64,000 nucleotides of DNA from Actinomycetes bacterium (GTDB lineage: Bacteria; Actinomycetota; Actinomycetes; Actinomycetales; Microbacteriaceae). Position numbers and translations under genes: made by a program. This document shows positions 1-9,136 of this stretch, piece by piece. The DNA lies in assembly GCA_023386365.1 (NCBI GenBank), contig JAEWJX010000116.1:31949-95948 (forward strand), read 5' to 3'. The notes under the pieces were generated by a model. The model was not told the origin of the DNA, made no database searches, and worked only from the letters and a program-made list of their open reading frames with translations. Each line of letters begins with the position of its first letter. Within the stretch, counting starts at the first letter, position 1.

Positions 1-619
1 CGTCGCGCAGGATGCCCCCGCCGCCGAAGTGCTGGAGGCGGGTGACGCGATCACGGCCGTCGGAGGGACTCCGGTGAACACGGATGCCGAGCTGCGCCAG
101 GCGATCATCGATGCCGGAGCCGGCGCGCCGCTCGAGATCGACATCGTCCGCGACGGTTCCGCGAGCACGGTCGTCGTCACGCCCGTGGAGCGGTCCGCAT
201 CCGATCCGACCCCGATCGTCGGCATCACACCTCAGGTGGAGTACGAGTTCCCGTTCGACGTCGACATCCGCCTGCAGGATGTCGGGGGTCCGAGTGCGGG
301 CATGATGTTCGCCACCGCCATCTACGACAAGCTCACGCCCGGCGCCCTCACCGGCGGGGAGCACATCGCCGGCACCGGAACGATTGCGGCGGATGGCACG
401 GTCGGCGCCATCGGGGGCATCCGTCAGAAGATGTTCGGCGCGCGCGACGCGGGGGCCACCTGGTTCCTCGCCCCCGAGAGCAACTGCGACGAGGTGGCGG
501 CCGGCATCCCCGACGGTCTGACCGTGTTCGCGGTCTCGACGCTCGACGACGCCATCGACGTCGTCACGGCGATCGGGTCGGGTGCCACCACCGACGGCTT
601 CCCCGGATGCACGGGCTGA
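1..619 (+). CDS. PDZ / Lon-type (S16) serine protease, 3' part
   Basis: The gene enters the window already open; reading from base 2 gives about 205 residues. The first part is a PDZ domain (GDAITAVGGTPV). The rest is a Lon-type S16 proteolytic domain: the nucleophile Ser is in GGPSAGMMF (codon at 293) and the Lys is in GIRQKMF (codon at 428), 45 residues apart as expected for the Lon Ser-Lys dyad. The family is a membrane-anchored extracytoplasmic protease; its N-terminal anchor lies outside the window. The next gene is UPF0182, a pairing common in actinobacteria. An ATG or GTG such as the GTG at 29 is internal, not a true start, because the PDZ fold would be cut. Confidence 0.9.
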   Translation, partial: VAQDAPAAEVLEAGDAITAVGGTPVNTDAELRQAIIDAGAGAPLEIDIVRDGSASTVVVTPVERSASDPTPIVGITPQVEYEFPFDVDIRLQDVGGPSAGMMFATAIYDKLTPGALTGGEHIAGTGTIAADGTVGAIGGIRQKMFGARDAGATWFLAPESNCDEVAAGIPDGLTVFAVSTLDDAIDVVTAIGSGATTDGFPGCTG

Positions 620-710
620 GCTCTCAGAGCGTCCCCAGCAGCGCCCCCCTAGGATCGATACGAGCCGCCGGGGTCCGCAATCGCCCCGCTGACCCGCAGG
701 AGTGTTACCC

Positions 711-3635
711 GTGACTTCCGCCAGCAGCACCACCGATCCCCGCACGCGCGGGCGCAGCACCTTCGCGATCGTCGTCGCGATCCTTGCCGTGCTCGTCCTC
801 GGGTTCCTGGTGTTCAGCAATCTGTACGCCGACGTGCTCTGGTTCGACCAGCTCACGTACCTCTCGGTGCTCACCACGCAGTGGTGGGCGATCGCGATCA
901 TGTTCCTCATCGGGTTCGCCACGACGGCGCTCACCATCTGGGCGAGCATCTACATCGCGTTCCGCTCGCGGCCGCTGTACCAGAAGCTCAATTCGCAGCT
1001 CGACCGCTACCAGCAGGTGATCGAGCCGCTCCGCCGTCTCGCGATGATCGGCATCCCGGTGCTGCTCGGACTGTTCGTGGGTGTGTCGACGGCGTCGCGC
1101 TGGTCGGTCGTGTTGCAGTTCCTCAACCGCACCTCCTTCGGCGAGAAGGATGAGCAGTTCGGCCTCGATGTCTCGTTCTTCATCTACGAGCTGCCCTTCT
1201 ACCGCGGCATCGTGGCGTACGCGTCGGCGGTCGTGCTGATCGCCGGTCTCGCGGCGATCGCCACCCACTACCTCTACGGCGGCATCCGCATCAACGGTCG
1301 TGAGGTGCGCATCACCCGCCCGGCGCGCATCCAGATCGCCGTGACCGCCGCGATCTACATCGCGCTGCAGGCCGTCAGCATCTGGCTCGACCAGTACGCG
1401 ACCCTCACCGACGACACCGGCATCGTCACCGGCGCCACCTACACCGACGTCAACGCAGGCATCCCCGGACGGGCGATCCTGGCGGGCATCGCCGCGCTCG
1501 TCGCCGTGCTGTTCATCATCACCGCGGCCATCGGCCGTTGGCGTCTGCCCCTCATCGGCACCGGCCTGCTCATCGTGTCGAGCCTCATCGTCGGCACCAT
1601 CTACCCGGCGATCGTCGAACGCTTCACGGTCGTTCCGAACGCCAAATCCGCCGAGGCGGAGTTCATCCAGCGCAACATCGACGCCACCCGCGCCGCCTAC
1701 GGTCTCGACGACATCGAGGTGGTGCCCTACGACGCCGTCACCACGGCCTCCCAGGGCGCCCTGCGGGCCGACGCCGAGACCACGGCGAGCATCCGCATCC
1801 TCGACCCCGCGCTCGTGAGCCCCACCTTCGCCCAGCTCGAGCGCGTCAAGCAGTACTACCAGTTCCCGACCCACCTCGACGTCGACCGCTACACGATCGA
1901 CGGCGAGACGCAGGACACCGTGATAGCGGTGCGTGAACTGAAGCAGTCGGGGCAGACCAACCCGACCTGGTACAACAACACGCTCGTCTACACGCACGGC
2001 TTCGGCGTGGTCGCCGCCTACGGCAACAAACGAACCGTCGACGGCCAGCCCGAGTTCCTGGAGTCCGGCATCCCGTCGAGCGGCGCGCTGGGCGACTTCG
2101 AACCGCGGGTCTACTTCGGCGAGAACTCGCCGACCTACTCGATCGTCGGGGCGGCCGAGGGGGCGGAGCCCATCGAGCTCGACTACCCGAGCGGCGGCGA
2201 TGACAGCGACTCGAACGCCAAGAACACCTTCGACGGCGACGGCGGGCCCGTGCTCGACGACGTCGTGAAGAAGCTCATCTACGCGATGAAGTTCCAGTCG
2301 GCAGACCTTCTCCTCTCGGATGCGGTCACGTCGGACTCGCAGATCCTCTACGACCGCAACCCGCTCGACCGGGTGAAGAAGGTCGCGCCCTACCTGACGC
2401 TCGACACCGACACCTACCCGGCCGTCGTCGACAACAAGGTCGTCTGGATCGTCGACGGGTACACGACGAGCGCCGACTACCCGTACTCGAGCATGCAGCA
2501 GCTGTCGTCGACGATCGCCGACACGTACACGCCCGAACCGGCGTACCCGATCGACGACGTCAACTACATCCGCAACTCGGTGAAGGCGACGGTCGATGCA
2601 TACACCGGCGAGGTGACCCTCTACGCGTGGGACACCGACGACCCGATCCTCAAGACCTGGCAGAAGGTCTTCCCGACCGCGCTCGAGCCGGCCTCGAAGA
2701 TGTCGGAGGACCTGCTGGCGCACGTGCGCTACCCGGCCGACCTGTTCAAGGTGCAGCGCGCCATCCTGCAGACGTACCACGTCACCCAGGCGGGCACGTT
2801 CTACTCCGGAGACGACGCGTGGGCGACCCCGGTCGACCCGACGCAGCCGTCCGCGTCGGCGAAGGCGCAGCCCCCGTACTACATGACGATGCAGATGCCG
2901 GGTGCCGACAAGTCGGCGTTCTCGATCTACTCGACCTACATCCCCCAGACGCAGGCCGACGACGCGGGTCAGAGCATCCTCACGGGCTACCTCGCGGCCA
3001 ACGCGGATGCGGGGGAGGACTACGGCAAGTTGACGCTGTTGACCCTGCCGAGCGATGACACGGTACCCGGACCCGGTCAGGTGCAGAACACCTTCAACTC
3101 GGACGACCAGGTCGCTCAAGACCTGAACCTGCTGCGCCAGGGCGACAGTGACGTGATCCGAGGCAACCTGCTCACCCTGCCCGTGGGCGACGGTCTGCTG
3201 TACGTCCAACCCGTCTACGTGAAGTCGACCGGTGAGACCAGCTACCCGCTGCTGCGCAAGATCCTCGTCGCCTTCGGTGACAAGATCGCGTTCGAGGACA
3301 CCCTCGACCAGGCGCTCGACGAGCTGTTCGGGGGCGACTCGGGCGCCGACGCGGGCGACAACGGCACGCCCGGCACCGACGGCGGCACCGGCACCGATGG
3401 GGGCACGGGTACCGACGGCGACGGCGGCACCGGCACAGACGGTGGCACCGGCGGCGACAGCGGGTCCGGCACGGTCGACGAGGCCGCGCTGAAGGACGCT
3501 CTCGAGGACTACCAGACGGCTCTCGCGCAGCGCGCCCGTGCCTACCAGGAGGGCGACCTCGTGAAGGCGGCCCAGCAGGACCAGATCATGCAGGATGCCA
3601 TCGAGCGGGCTCTGAAGGCGTCCGGCATTGAGTGA
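711..3635 (+). CDS. UPF0182 family large membrane protein
   Basis: A 974-residue protein with about seven transmembrane helices in the first 320 residues (for example FAIVVAILAVLVLGFLVF), followed by a very large extracytoplasmic domain rich in aromatic and acidic residues. Length and layout match the UPF0182 family (COG1615), which is conserved in actinobacteria and has no established function. I chose GTG 711 because CAGGAG ends about 8 nt before it; a GTG at 702 is also in frame but overlaps that site. Near residues 880-925 there is a Gly-Thr-Asp repeat linker, then a helical C-terminal tail. It follows the S16 protease and overlaps the next gene by 8 nt. Confidence 0.92.
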   Translation: MTSASSTTDPRTRGRSTFAIVVAILAVLVLGFLVFSNLYADVLWFDQLTYLSVLTTQWWAIAIMFLIGFATTALTIWASIYIAFRSRPLYQKLNSQLDRYQQVIEPLRRLAMIGIPVLLGLFVGVSTASRWSVVLQFLNRTSFGEKDEQFGLDVSFFIYELPFYRGIVAYASAVVLIAGLAAIATHYLYGGIRINGREVRITRPARIQIAVTAAIYIALQAVSIWLDQYATLTDDTGIVTGATYTDVNAGIPGRAILAGIAALVAVLFIITAAIGRWRLPLIGTGLLIVSSLIVGTIYPAIVERFTVVPNAKSAEAEFIQRNIDATRAAYGLDDIEVVPYDAVTTASQGALRADAETTASIRILDPALVSPTFAQLERVKQYYQFPTHLDVDRYTIDGETQDTVIAVRELKQSGQTNPTWYNNTLVYTHGFGVVAAYGNKRTVDGQPEFLESGIPSSGALGDFEPRVYFGENSPTYSIVGAAEGAEPIELDYPSGGDDSDSNAKNTFDGDGGPVLDDVVKKLIYAMKFQSADLLLSDAVTSDSQILYDRNPLDRVKKVAPYLTLDTDTYPAVVDNKVVWIVDGYTTSADYPYSSMQQLSSTIADTYTPEPAYPIDDVNYIRNSVKATVDAYTGEVTLYAWDTDDPILKTWQKVFPTALEPASKMSEDLLAHVRYPADLFKVQRAILQTYHVTQAGTFYSGDDAWATPVDPTQPSASAKAQPPYYMTMQMPGADKSAFSIYSTYIPQTQADDAGQSILTGYLAANADAGEDYGKLTLLTLPSDDTVPGPGQVQNTFNSDDQVAQDLNLLRQGDSDVIRGNLLTLPVGDGLLYVQPVYVKSTGETSYPLLRKILVAFGDKIAFEDTLDQALDELFGGDSGADAGDNGTPGTDGGTGTDGGTGTDGDGGTGTDGGTGGDSGSGTVDEAALKDALEDYQTALAQRARAYQEGDLVKAAQQDQIMQDAIERALKASGIE

Positions 3636-4506
3636 CGCGTTCGAGCCCGTCGACCTCCGCGAGGGGGAGTGGCTCGAACGCAACCGCGCGCGGTGGGACG
3701 AACTCGTCCCCCTGCACGTGGCCGCTCCGATGTACGACCGCACCGCGCTCCGTGAGGGGCGCGGCCGGTTCGCGACGCCCATGGAGGAGGCCGAGCTGAC
3801 GGGGTTCGCCCCGGATGGCTGGGAGGGGCTGCGGGTGTTGCACCTGCAGTGCCATTTCGGCTCCGACTCGCTCGTCTTCGCCCAGCGGGGTGCCAGCGTG
3901 GTGGGGCTCGATTTCTCGGCGCCGGCGGTCGCGGAGGCTCGGGCCACCGCGGAGCAGCTGGGCCTTTCGGACCGCGCGCGCTTCGTGCAGGCGAACGTGT
4001 ACGACGCGCGCCACATGCTGCCCGATCCGGAGGGCTTCGATCTGGTCTACGTCACCTGGGGCACCATCGGGTGGCTTCCGGATGTCGCCGAGTGGGCGCG
4101 CATCGTGGCCTGGTTCCTGAAGCCGGGCGGTCGGCTCTACTTCGCCGACGGGCATCCGGCGGCGTGGTCGATGGACGACCCCGCTGAGGGCGTCGCCGAC
4201 CCGCGCCCCGTGCTGCGCTACGAGTACTTCGGCGACGGACGCCCCGATGTCTGGGATGAGCCGGGAGACTACGCGGATGCCGACGCCATCGTCGAGAACA
4301 CCGTCACCTGGGAGTGGCCGCATCCGACCGCCGAGGTGCTGACGGCGCTCCTGGACGCCGGACTGCGGCTCGACTTCTTCCATGAGCACGACGTGGTGCC
4401 GTGGGCGATGTTCCGCTTCCTCGAGGCGAAGGGCGACGGCCTGTGGGGCTGGCCCGGTGAGCGTTGGCTGCCGTTGACGTTCTCGTTGGGGGCCACGCGC
4501 GTCTGA
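3628..4506 (+). CDS. class I SAM-dependent methyltransferase
   Basis: A 292-residue soluble protein with a Rossmann-type SAM domain. Motif I is the variant VLHLQCHFGSDSL near residue 70, followed by the acidic end of strand 2 (VVGLDFS) and a motif IV-like strand (DLVYVTWGTIGWL). The cysteine- and histidine-containing motif I is typical of a methyltransferase subgroup common in actinobacteria whose substrates are unknown. The TTG start at 3628 overlaps the UPF0182 stop, so the two are probably translationally coupled; no better start keeps the N-terminus SDAFEPVDLREGEWLERN. Specific substrate not assignable. Confidence 0.85.
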   Translation: MSDAFEPVDLREGEWLERNRARWDELVPLHVAAPMYDRTALREGRGRFATPMEEAELTGFAPDGWEGLRVLHLQCHFGSDSLVFAQRGASVVGLDFSAPAVAEARATAEQLGLSDRARFVQANVYDARHMLPDPEGFDLVYVTWGTIGWLPDVAEWARIVAWFLKPGGRLYFADGHPAAWSMDDPAEGVADPRPVLRYEYFGDGRPDVWDEPGDYADADAIVENTVTWEWPHPTAEVLTALLDAGLRLDFFHEHDVVPWAMFRFLEAKGDGLWGWPGERWLPLTFSLGATRV

Positions 4507-4563
4507 GGCGGCGGGCCCGTGGTCACGACCCCCTCCGATCCGTGCTAGGCTCATTCCTTGTGC

Positions 4564-4637
4564 CGCGGGGTGGAGCAGCTCGGTAGCTCGCTGGGCTCAT
4601 AACCCAGAGGTCGCAGGTTCAAATCCTGTCCCCGCAA
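4564..4637 (+). tRNA. initiator tRNA-fMet (CAT)
   Basis: A full cloverleaf can be drawn. The acceptor stem CGCGGGG pairs with CCCCGC but has a C1-A72 mismatch, and the anticodon stem has three consecutive G-C pairs (CTGGG/CCCAG) around loop CTCATAA. Both are hallmarks of initiator rather than elongator tRNA. The discriminator base is A4637. The following bases are CGA, so the 3' CCA is not encoded and must be added after transcription. Confidence 0.97.
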
Positions 4638-4643
4638 CGAAAA

Positions 4644-4675
4644 GAAGAAGGCCGTCCGTCAGGGCGGCCTTCTTC
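4644..4675 (+). terminator. terminator after tRNA-fMet
   Basis: A perfect 11-bp inverted repeat, GAAGAAGGCCG and CGGCCTTCTTC, with a 10-nt loop, starts 6 nt after the mature tRNA end. The A-rich left side and T-rich right side suit a factor-independent terminator for the tRNA transcript. Confidence 0.85.
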
Positions 4676-4769
4676 GCGTCTGCCGTCTTTCATGCAGTTG
4701 GCATGATCCGGGTGGTCGTCGCCCGCCCATAGTGTGAGCGCGTCCGGACCCCGAGTGGAGGCAGCGCGC

Positions 4770-5906
4770 ATGGACACCGAACCCCTGACGAAGCTCAGGC
4801 GAGTCGCGATCGTCGCCGGCATCGCTCTCACGGTCGCCGGGCTCGCCGGGTGCTCCGGGAACGTGGATCCCGTCAGTGCCGCTCAGGCCCAGGTGACCGC
4901 GAAGGAGAAGGCCGTCACCGAGGCGGAGGCGGCGTTCACCGACGCGTCGGCGTCGTTCTGTCAGGCGGGAGAGAGCTACATCGTGGCGATCGACCGGTAC
5001 GGCGACGTGCTCAACGACACCGCGCCGACGGTGGGTGACGTGAAGGCTGCGGGCGCCGACCTGGCGCGTCCGCAGGGGGCGGCGCTCGACGCGGCGGACG
5101 CGGCGCTGGAGGCGAAGGGTCACCTCGATGCGGCACGCCAGGACCTGTACGAGGCGCAGGTGAAGCTCGAGGAGGCGAAGGCCGGACCCACCGGTACGCC
5201 CGCCCCGGTCGAGTCTCCGGCGGCCACGCCGACGGTGCCCACGGCGACGGTCGAGCGGGTGGAGCAGGCGGAGAGCGAGTTCGAGACCGCTCAGGACTCC
5301 GTGACGGATGACACCCCGCTGAAGTTCGCGGCGGAGCAGTTCAACGCCGCCGCCGTCGCGCTCGAGCTCTCGTGGTTGCGTCTGTTCGCCGATGCCGGAT
5401 GCCTCACCGATGAGCAGGCACTGGCAGCGACGACCGCCGTGAGCACCTACACGGCGACCCTGCAGCAGGCCCTCACGGATTCCGGCTACTACACGGGGGC
5501 GATCGACGGCGTGTACGGGCCGGACACCGTGGCGGCGGTCGAGAACCTGCAGACGAGCAACGGGCTGCCGGTGACGGGAACGGTCGACAAGGCGACGGCC
5601 GACGCCCTGCAGGCGGCTCTCGAGGCGGTCCACGGCGCCGCATCCCAGGAGGCGGTGGCGGCGACGGCCGCGATCCAGCAGACGCTGAAGGTCAGCGGCT
5701 TCTGGGACGGCCCGGTGGACGGGGTGTGGACGCCGGAGCTGACGGAGGCGATCAAGGCCTTCCAGACGGCGCTCGGTGTCGAGGCGACGGGCACGGTGGA
5801 TGCGGCGACCGTCGCGGCGTTCCAGAAGGCGATCGAGGATCTGAAGAACCCACCGGAGCCGTCGCCGGAGCCGTCGCCCGAGCCGACCAGCACCGAGGCG
5901 CCGTAG
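4770..5906 (+). CDS. lipoprotein with two peptidoglycan-binding domains
   Basis: 378 residues. The start ATG 4770 has GGAGG 8 nt upstream and gives a clean lipoprotein signal peptide ending in the lipobox LAGC. The middle is alanine/glutamate-rich and helical (likely coiled coil), with a Pro/Thr linker. The C-terminal half contains two PG_binding_1 repeats of about 55 residues, each with the IDGVYGP or VDGVWTP turn and a TGTVD motif, then a Pro-Glu-Ser tail. It is probably anchored in the membrane and touches cell wall; no catalytic domain is visible. An in-frame GTG at 4734 would push the signal peptide inward and is less likely. Confidence 0.88.
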   Translation: MDTEPLTKLRRVAIVAGIALTVAGLAGCSGNVDPVSAAQAQVTAKEKAVTEAEAAFTDASASFCQAGESYIVAIDRYGDVLNDTAPTVGDVKAAGADLARPQGAALDAADAALEAKGHLDAARQDLYEAQVKLEEAKAGPTGTPAPVESPAATPTVPTATVERVEQAESEFETAQDSVTDDTPLKFAAEQFNAAAVALELSWLRLFADAGCLTDEQALAATTAVSTYTATLQQALTDSGYYTGAIDGVYGPDTVAAVENLQTSNGLPVTGTVDKATADALQAALEAVHGAASQEAVAATAAIQQTLKVSGFWDGPVDGVWTPELTEAIKAFQTALGVEATGTVDAATVAAFQKAIEDLKNPPEPSPEPSPEPTSTEAP

Positions 5907-5952
5907 TCGGGGCGTCAGGGGGAGCGCCCGGGATCTGGTTCGATGGTGATCT

Positions 5953-6330
5953 GTGATCACCGACGAGGCCCGCGCCTTCCTGTCCGAGTACCACCTGGCG
6001 ACGCTGTCGACCCTGGGTCGGGACGGACGCATCCACTCGGTTCCGGTCGGGATCACCTACCGCGACGGCATCGTGCGGGTGATCGGGTCGCGCGGGTCGC
6101 AGAAGTTCGTGAACGCCGCCCGCTCGGGTCGTGCGAGCGTGAACACGGTCGACGGCGGCCGGTGGATCAGCTTCGAGGGTCCCGCGCGGGTGCTCGAGGA
6201 CCCGGATGAGGTGGCGTTGGCGGTCGAGTTGTACGCGCAGCGCTACCGTCAGCCGAGCGTCAACCCGGAGCGTGTGGTGCTGGAGATCACCGTCGAGCGC
6301 GTGCTGGGCTCGCCCCAGTTCCGCGTCTGA
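5953..6330 (+). CDS. PPOX-class F420-dependent enzyme
   Basis: 125 residues forming one split-barrel flavin-binding domain. The N-terminus (EARAFLSEYHLATLSTLG), the central GSRGSQKFVNAARSG strand-turn and the VNTVDGGRWISFEG stretch match the PPOX/F420-dependent family common in actinobacteria. Members reduce small substrates with F420H2 or bind the cofactor; the substrate is unknown. It starts with GTG. It is convergent with the lipoprotein gene ending at 6333, leaving 2 nt between the stop codons. Confidence 0.85.
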   Translation: MITDEARAFLSEYHLATLSTLGRDGRIHSVPVGITYRDGIVRVIGSRGSQKFVNAARSGRASVNTVDGGRWISFEGPARVLEDPDEVALAVELYAQRYRQPSVNPERVVLEITVERVLGSPQFRV

Positions 6331-6332
6331 CC

Positions 6333-6872
6333 TCAGAAGAACAGCAGCTGCTCGTCGATCGCCATCAGGATGGCGACGACCTTCCCATCCTGGGGTGAGA
6401 ACGCCACGACGGGGCCTTCGGAGGACTTGCCGACGATGACCTCCGCCGGGAACAGGTCGCGGTAGTACTCGCTCGCGCGGTACCCGTCGATGGTCGCCGC
6501 GGGCAGCTCCCAGTCCCAGGTGCCCACGCCGGGCTGAACATAGTCGAGGGCGACGACCGCGTCGACGGGGCTCACCTGGCTGTCGGCCTCGCTGGAGGCG
6601 ATGACGACGCGCACGGGGTCGGCGAAGACGGTGTCGAGGGCGTCCGTGTCGCCGCCCGAGACGGCGGCGCTGAGGGTCGCTGCGAGGTCGGCTCCCGGGT
6701 CGGGCGCCGGTTCGCTCGGCTCCGTGACGGGTTCGGTGTCGGGGCTCGGCGCCGCCGACGTCGGCGGACCGTCGTCCGGTTCGACCGCATCCGGGGCGAT
6801 CGCTGCGCATGCGCTGAGCAGCGTGAGGGCTGCGAGGACCGGCAGGGCGGATGCGAGTGAGCGCAGAGTCAT
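6333..6872 (-). CDS. secreted lipoprotein of unknown function
   Basis: 179 residues from ATG 6872. It has a signal peptide with lipobox LLSAC near residue 22, then a Pro/Thr/Glu-rich spacer and a folded domain of about 110 residues that I do not recognise (VVIASSEADSQVSP, later VGKSSEGPVVAFSPQDGKVVAILM). An ATG at 6899 is in frame but would add a polar nine-residue leader before the signal peptide. It stands alone on the minus strand between two plus-strand genes. Confidence 0.8.
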   Translation of the reverse strand: MTLRSLASALPVLAALTLLSACAAIAPDAVEPDDGPPTSAAPSPDTEPVTEPSEPAPDPGADLAATLSAAVSGGDTDALDTVFADPVRVVIASSEADSQVSPVDAVVALDYVQPGVGTWDWELPAATIDGYRASEYYRDLFPAEVIVGKSSEGPVVAFSPQDGKVVAILMAIDEQLLFF

Positions 6873-6949
6873 GGCACCCCATCTCGGAATCGGATGCATG
6901 ATGCTAACTCAGCTTCGCTCTCCGAGGGGGCCGAAAGCGAAGGCGTAGT

Positions 6950-7777
6950 GTGACCGTTATGAACGCCGAGGATGCCCCGTTCGCGGTCGCTGTGGCGCAG
7001 TTCGCCCCCACCGACGACACCGACGCCAACCTGCAGGAGATCTCCCGCCTGGCGGTCGATGCCGCGTCACGCGGGGCGATGCTGGTCGTGTTCCCCGAGT
7101 ACTCGTCGTACTTCACCCCGACGATGGGGCCCGACTGGGTCGAGGCGGGGCAGAGTCTGCACGGCCCGTTCGTGCGGGGCCTTGCCGAGATCGCCGTCGA
7201 ACTCGGCATCCATCTCGTGGCGGGACTTCTGGAGATCGTCCCCGGCGAACCGGAACGGGCCGCGAACACGATCGTCGCGCTCGGGCCCGACGGCGAGCTG
7301 GTCGCCCGCTACCGCAAGCAGCACCTCTACGACGCGTTCGGGCAGCGGGAGTCCGACTGGATCGTCGCCGGGGCGATCGAGGACCCGCAGACCTTCGAGG
7401 CGGGCGGCTTCACGGTCGGCATCCAGACCTGTTACGACGTGCGCTTCCCCGAGGTGACCCGCCGACTCGTGGATGCGGGCGTCGACCTCGTGCTGCTGCC
7501 GAGCGAGTGGGTACGCGGCCCGTTGAAGGAGTCGGCGTGGCGCACGCTCGTCACCGCCCGCGCACTGGAGAACACCGTGTATGTGGCTGCCGCCGATCAG
7601 GCACCTCCGATCGGCGCCGGCAACAGCATGATCGTCGACCCGATGGGTGTCGAGCTGGTGACGATCGGGGAGTCGACCGACACCGCGGTCGCCTGGATCA
7701 GCCCCGCGCGCATCCGTCAGGTGCGCCACGTGAATCCGGCGCTCGAGCTGCGTCGGTTCCGGGTGGAACCGCGCTAA
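6950..7777 (+). CDS. carbon-nitrogen hydrolase (nitrilase superfamily)
   Basis: 275 residues with all three catalytic residues of the nitrilase fold: Glu in VVFPEYSSY, Lys in ARYRKQHLYDAFG, and Cys in GIQTCYDVRFPE. The closest family pattern is the omega-amidase / predicted amidohydrolase branch. These hydrolyse amides such as deaminated glutathione or alpha-ketoglutaramate, but the substrate cannot be fixed from sequence. GTG 6950 is preferred to ATG 6959 because GAAGG lies 6 nt upstream. Monocistronic, divergent from the lipoprotein at 6872. Confidence 0.9.
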   Translation: MTVMNAEDAPFAVAVAQFAPTDDTDANLQEISRLAVDAASRGAMLVVFPEYSSYFTPTMGPDWVEAGQSLHGPFVRGLAEIAVELGIHLVAGLLEIVPGEPERAANTIVALGPDGELVARYRKQHLYDAFGQRESDWIVAGAIEDPQTFEAGGFTVGIQTCYDVRFPEVTRRLVDAGVDLVLLPSEWVRGPLKESAWRTLVTARALENTVYVAAADQAPPIGAGNSMIVDPMGVELVTIGESTDTAVAWISPARIRQVRHVNPALELRRFRVEPR

Positions 7778-7811
7778 CCCGAGCGCCGGAGCGGTCGTGC
7801 GATGAGGTCGG

Positions 7812-8408
7812 CTACGCGACCTTCAGCGCGTCGTTGGCGGCCGCACGGGCCTGGAACGCGATCACGATGAGCACGATGCCGGAGATCACCGCGTAGGCGC
7901 CCAGCACGTAGATGAGGCCGATGAGGGCGCTCGACGGGGTGGTGAAGAGCAGGATGCCCAGCACGATGCCGAAGATGATCGACAGCACCGCGAGGACGAT
8001 GCCGAGCACCTTCGCCCCGCCCGAGGCGAGCGACGCGGCGGCCGGGATGCCGAAGATGCCTCCGACGACCGCCCAGATGGCGATGATCCACAGAAGCACC
8101 AGCAGTGCGAGCGCACCGGCGGCGGCCGGGAAGATCAGCACGACGATACCGGCGATGAGCCCCACGATGCCGATCGTCAGCAGCCAGCCCCAGGTGGGGT
8201 CGCTCTTGCGGTTCGCGATCGCGTGCGCGATGTTCATGATGCCGTCGACGATCGCGTAGATACCGAAGACCCACACGAAGGCGACGGCGGTGCCGACCGG
8301 CCAGATGAAGGCGAGGATGCCGAGGATGATGGCGAAGATGCCGCGCAGCAGCACGAGCCACCACACGGACTTGATGAACTTGCTGACCTCGATGACGTCG
8401 TCGGACAT
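7812..8408 (-). CDS. HdeD family (DUF308) membrane protein
   Basis: 198 residues with six predicted transmembrane helices arranged as DUF308 repeats; the first is WWLVLLRGIFAIILGILAFIW. Members of the HdeD family are linked to acid or general stress in enterobacteria; the actinobacterial role is unknown. ATG 8408 is preceded by GAAGGGG on the coding strand, a good ribosome site. The TetR-type gene on the same strand ends 54 nt upstream, so the two could be co-transcribed. Confidence 0.87.
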   Translation of the reverse strand: MSDDVIEVSKFIKSVWWLVLLRGIFAIILGILAFIWPVGTAVAFVWVFGIYAIVDGIMNIAHAIANRKSDPTWGWLLTIGIVGLIAGIVVLIFPAAAGALALLVLLWIIAIWAVVGGIFGIPAAASLASGGAKVLGIVLAVLSIIFGIVLGILLFTTPSSALIGLIYVLGAYAVISGIVLIVIAFQARAAANDALKVA

Positions 8409-8462
8409 GCGGTGGTTCCCCTTCGATCGCTGGCGGGCACGGCCCGCGGGTGTGGCCCGAGC

Positions 8463-9107
8463 CTAGCGAGGGAGAGCAGCCACGACCAGAGACTCGGCGT
8501 AACGGAAGAACACGTTCTTTCCGGGGGTGGTGTCGACGACGTCGGCGTCGACACCGCGTTCGAGGAGCATCATCAACCCGGCCGACACGTCGTCGAGCTG
8601 CTGGCCGGGCGCGCTCATCGCGACACCGGATCCGAGCACGCTGATCACGGCGGTGATGGCGGCGGGATCGACGTCGGGACGCACCATGCCGGCCTCCTGC
8701 AGGGCTGCGAGCAGCTGCGGGTGCACGGAGAGGTCGGGGACGATCGAGACCCCGTCGATGGCCCGCATGATGCGGTTGAGGCCCCCCGGGTCGGAGAGGT
8801 AGAGGGCGCGCGCGAACCGGTGCTCGAACACGGCGCCCAGCGCGTACCCGAAGATGCGCGACGGGAGTCCGCCTCGCGGGTCACGCTCGACGTTGTCGAC
8901 GATGATCCGGGTGAGTTCGGACGTCTCGCGGGCCAGGAGACCGGCGAGGAGGTCCTCGAAGACGGGGAACACGGCGACGATGTCGTCGCGGTCGCGGCCC
9001 ACGCGCTGCGCGATGGTGCCGTATCCGAGCGCCTCGAATCCGTCGCCGATCAGGATCTCGGCGGATGCTTCGAGGATCTGCTCGGCGAGGGGGGTGGTGG
9101 GTTCCAT
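8463..9107 (-). CDS. TetR family transcriptional regulator
   Basis: 214 residues. The N-terminal 50 residues form a TetR helix-turn-helix (ILIGDGFEALGYGTIAQRVGRDRDDIVAVF), and the rest is an all-helical ligand-binding domain. It lies between the aminotransferase gene and the HdeD gene on the same strand, 54 nt from the latter. It may control that membrane protein, but no operator is evident. Ligand unknown. Confidence 0.85.
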   Translation of the reverse strand: MEPTTPLAEQILEASAEILIGDGFEALGYGTIAQRVGRDRDDIVAVFPVFEDLLAGLLARETSELTRIIVDNVERDPRGGLPSRIFGYALGAVFEHRFARALYLSDPGGLNRIMRAIDGVSIVPDLSVHPQLLAALQEAGMVRPDVDPAAITAVISVLGSGVAMSAPGQQLDDVSAGLMMLLERGVDADVVDTTPGKNVFFRYAESLVVAALPR

Positions 9108-9136
9108 GCTGCCGATCCGGGTGTGAGGTGCTGCGC

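Noticed and set aside
705..4016. 1103-codon open frame on the minus strand
   Set aside because: It lies antisense to UPF0182 and a methyltransferase with strong family features; long antisense frames are common in GC-rich DNA and it shows Arg/Val/Asp-rich composition without domains.
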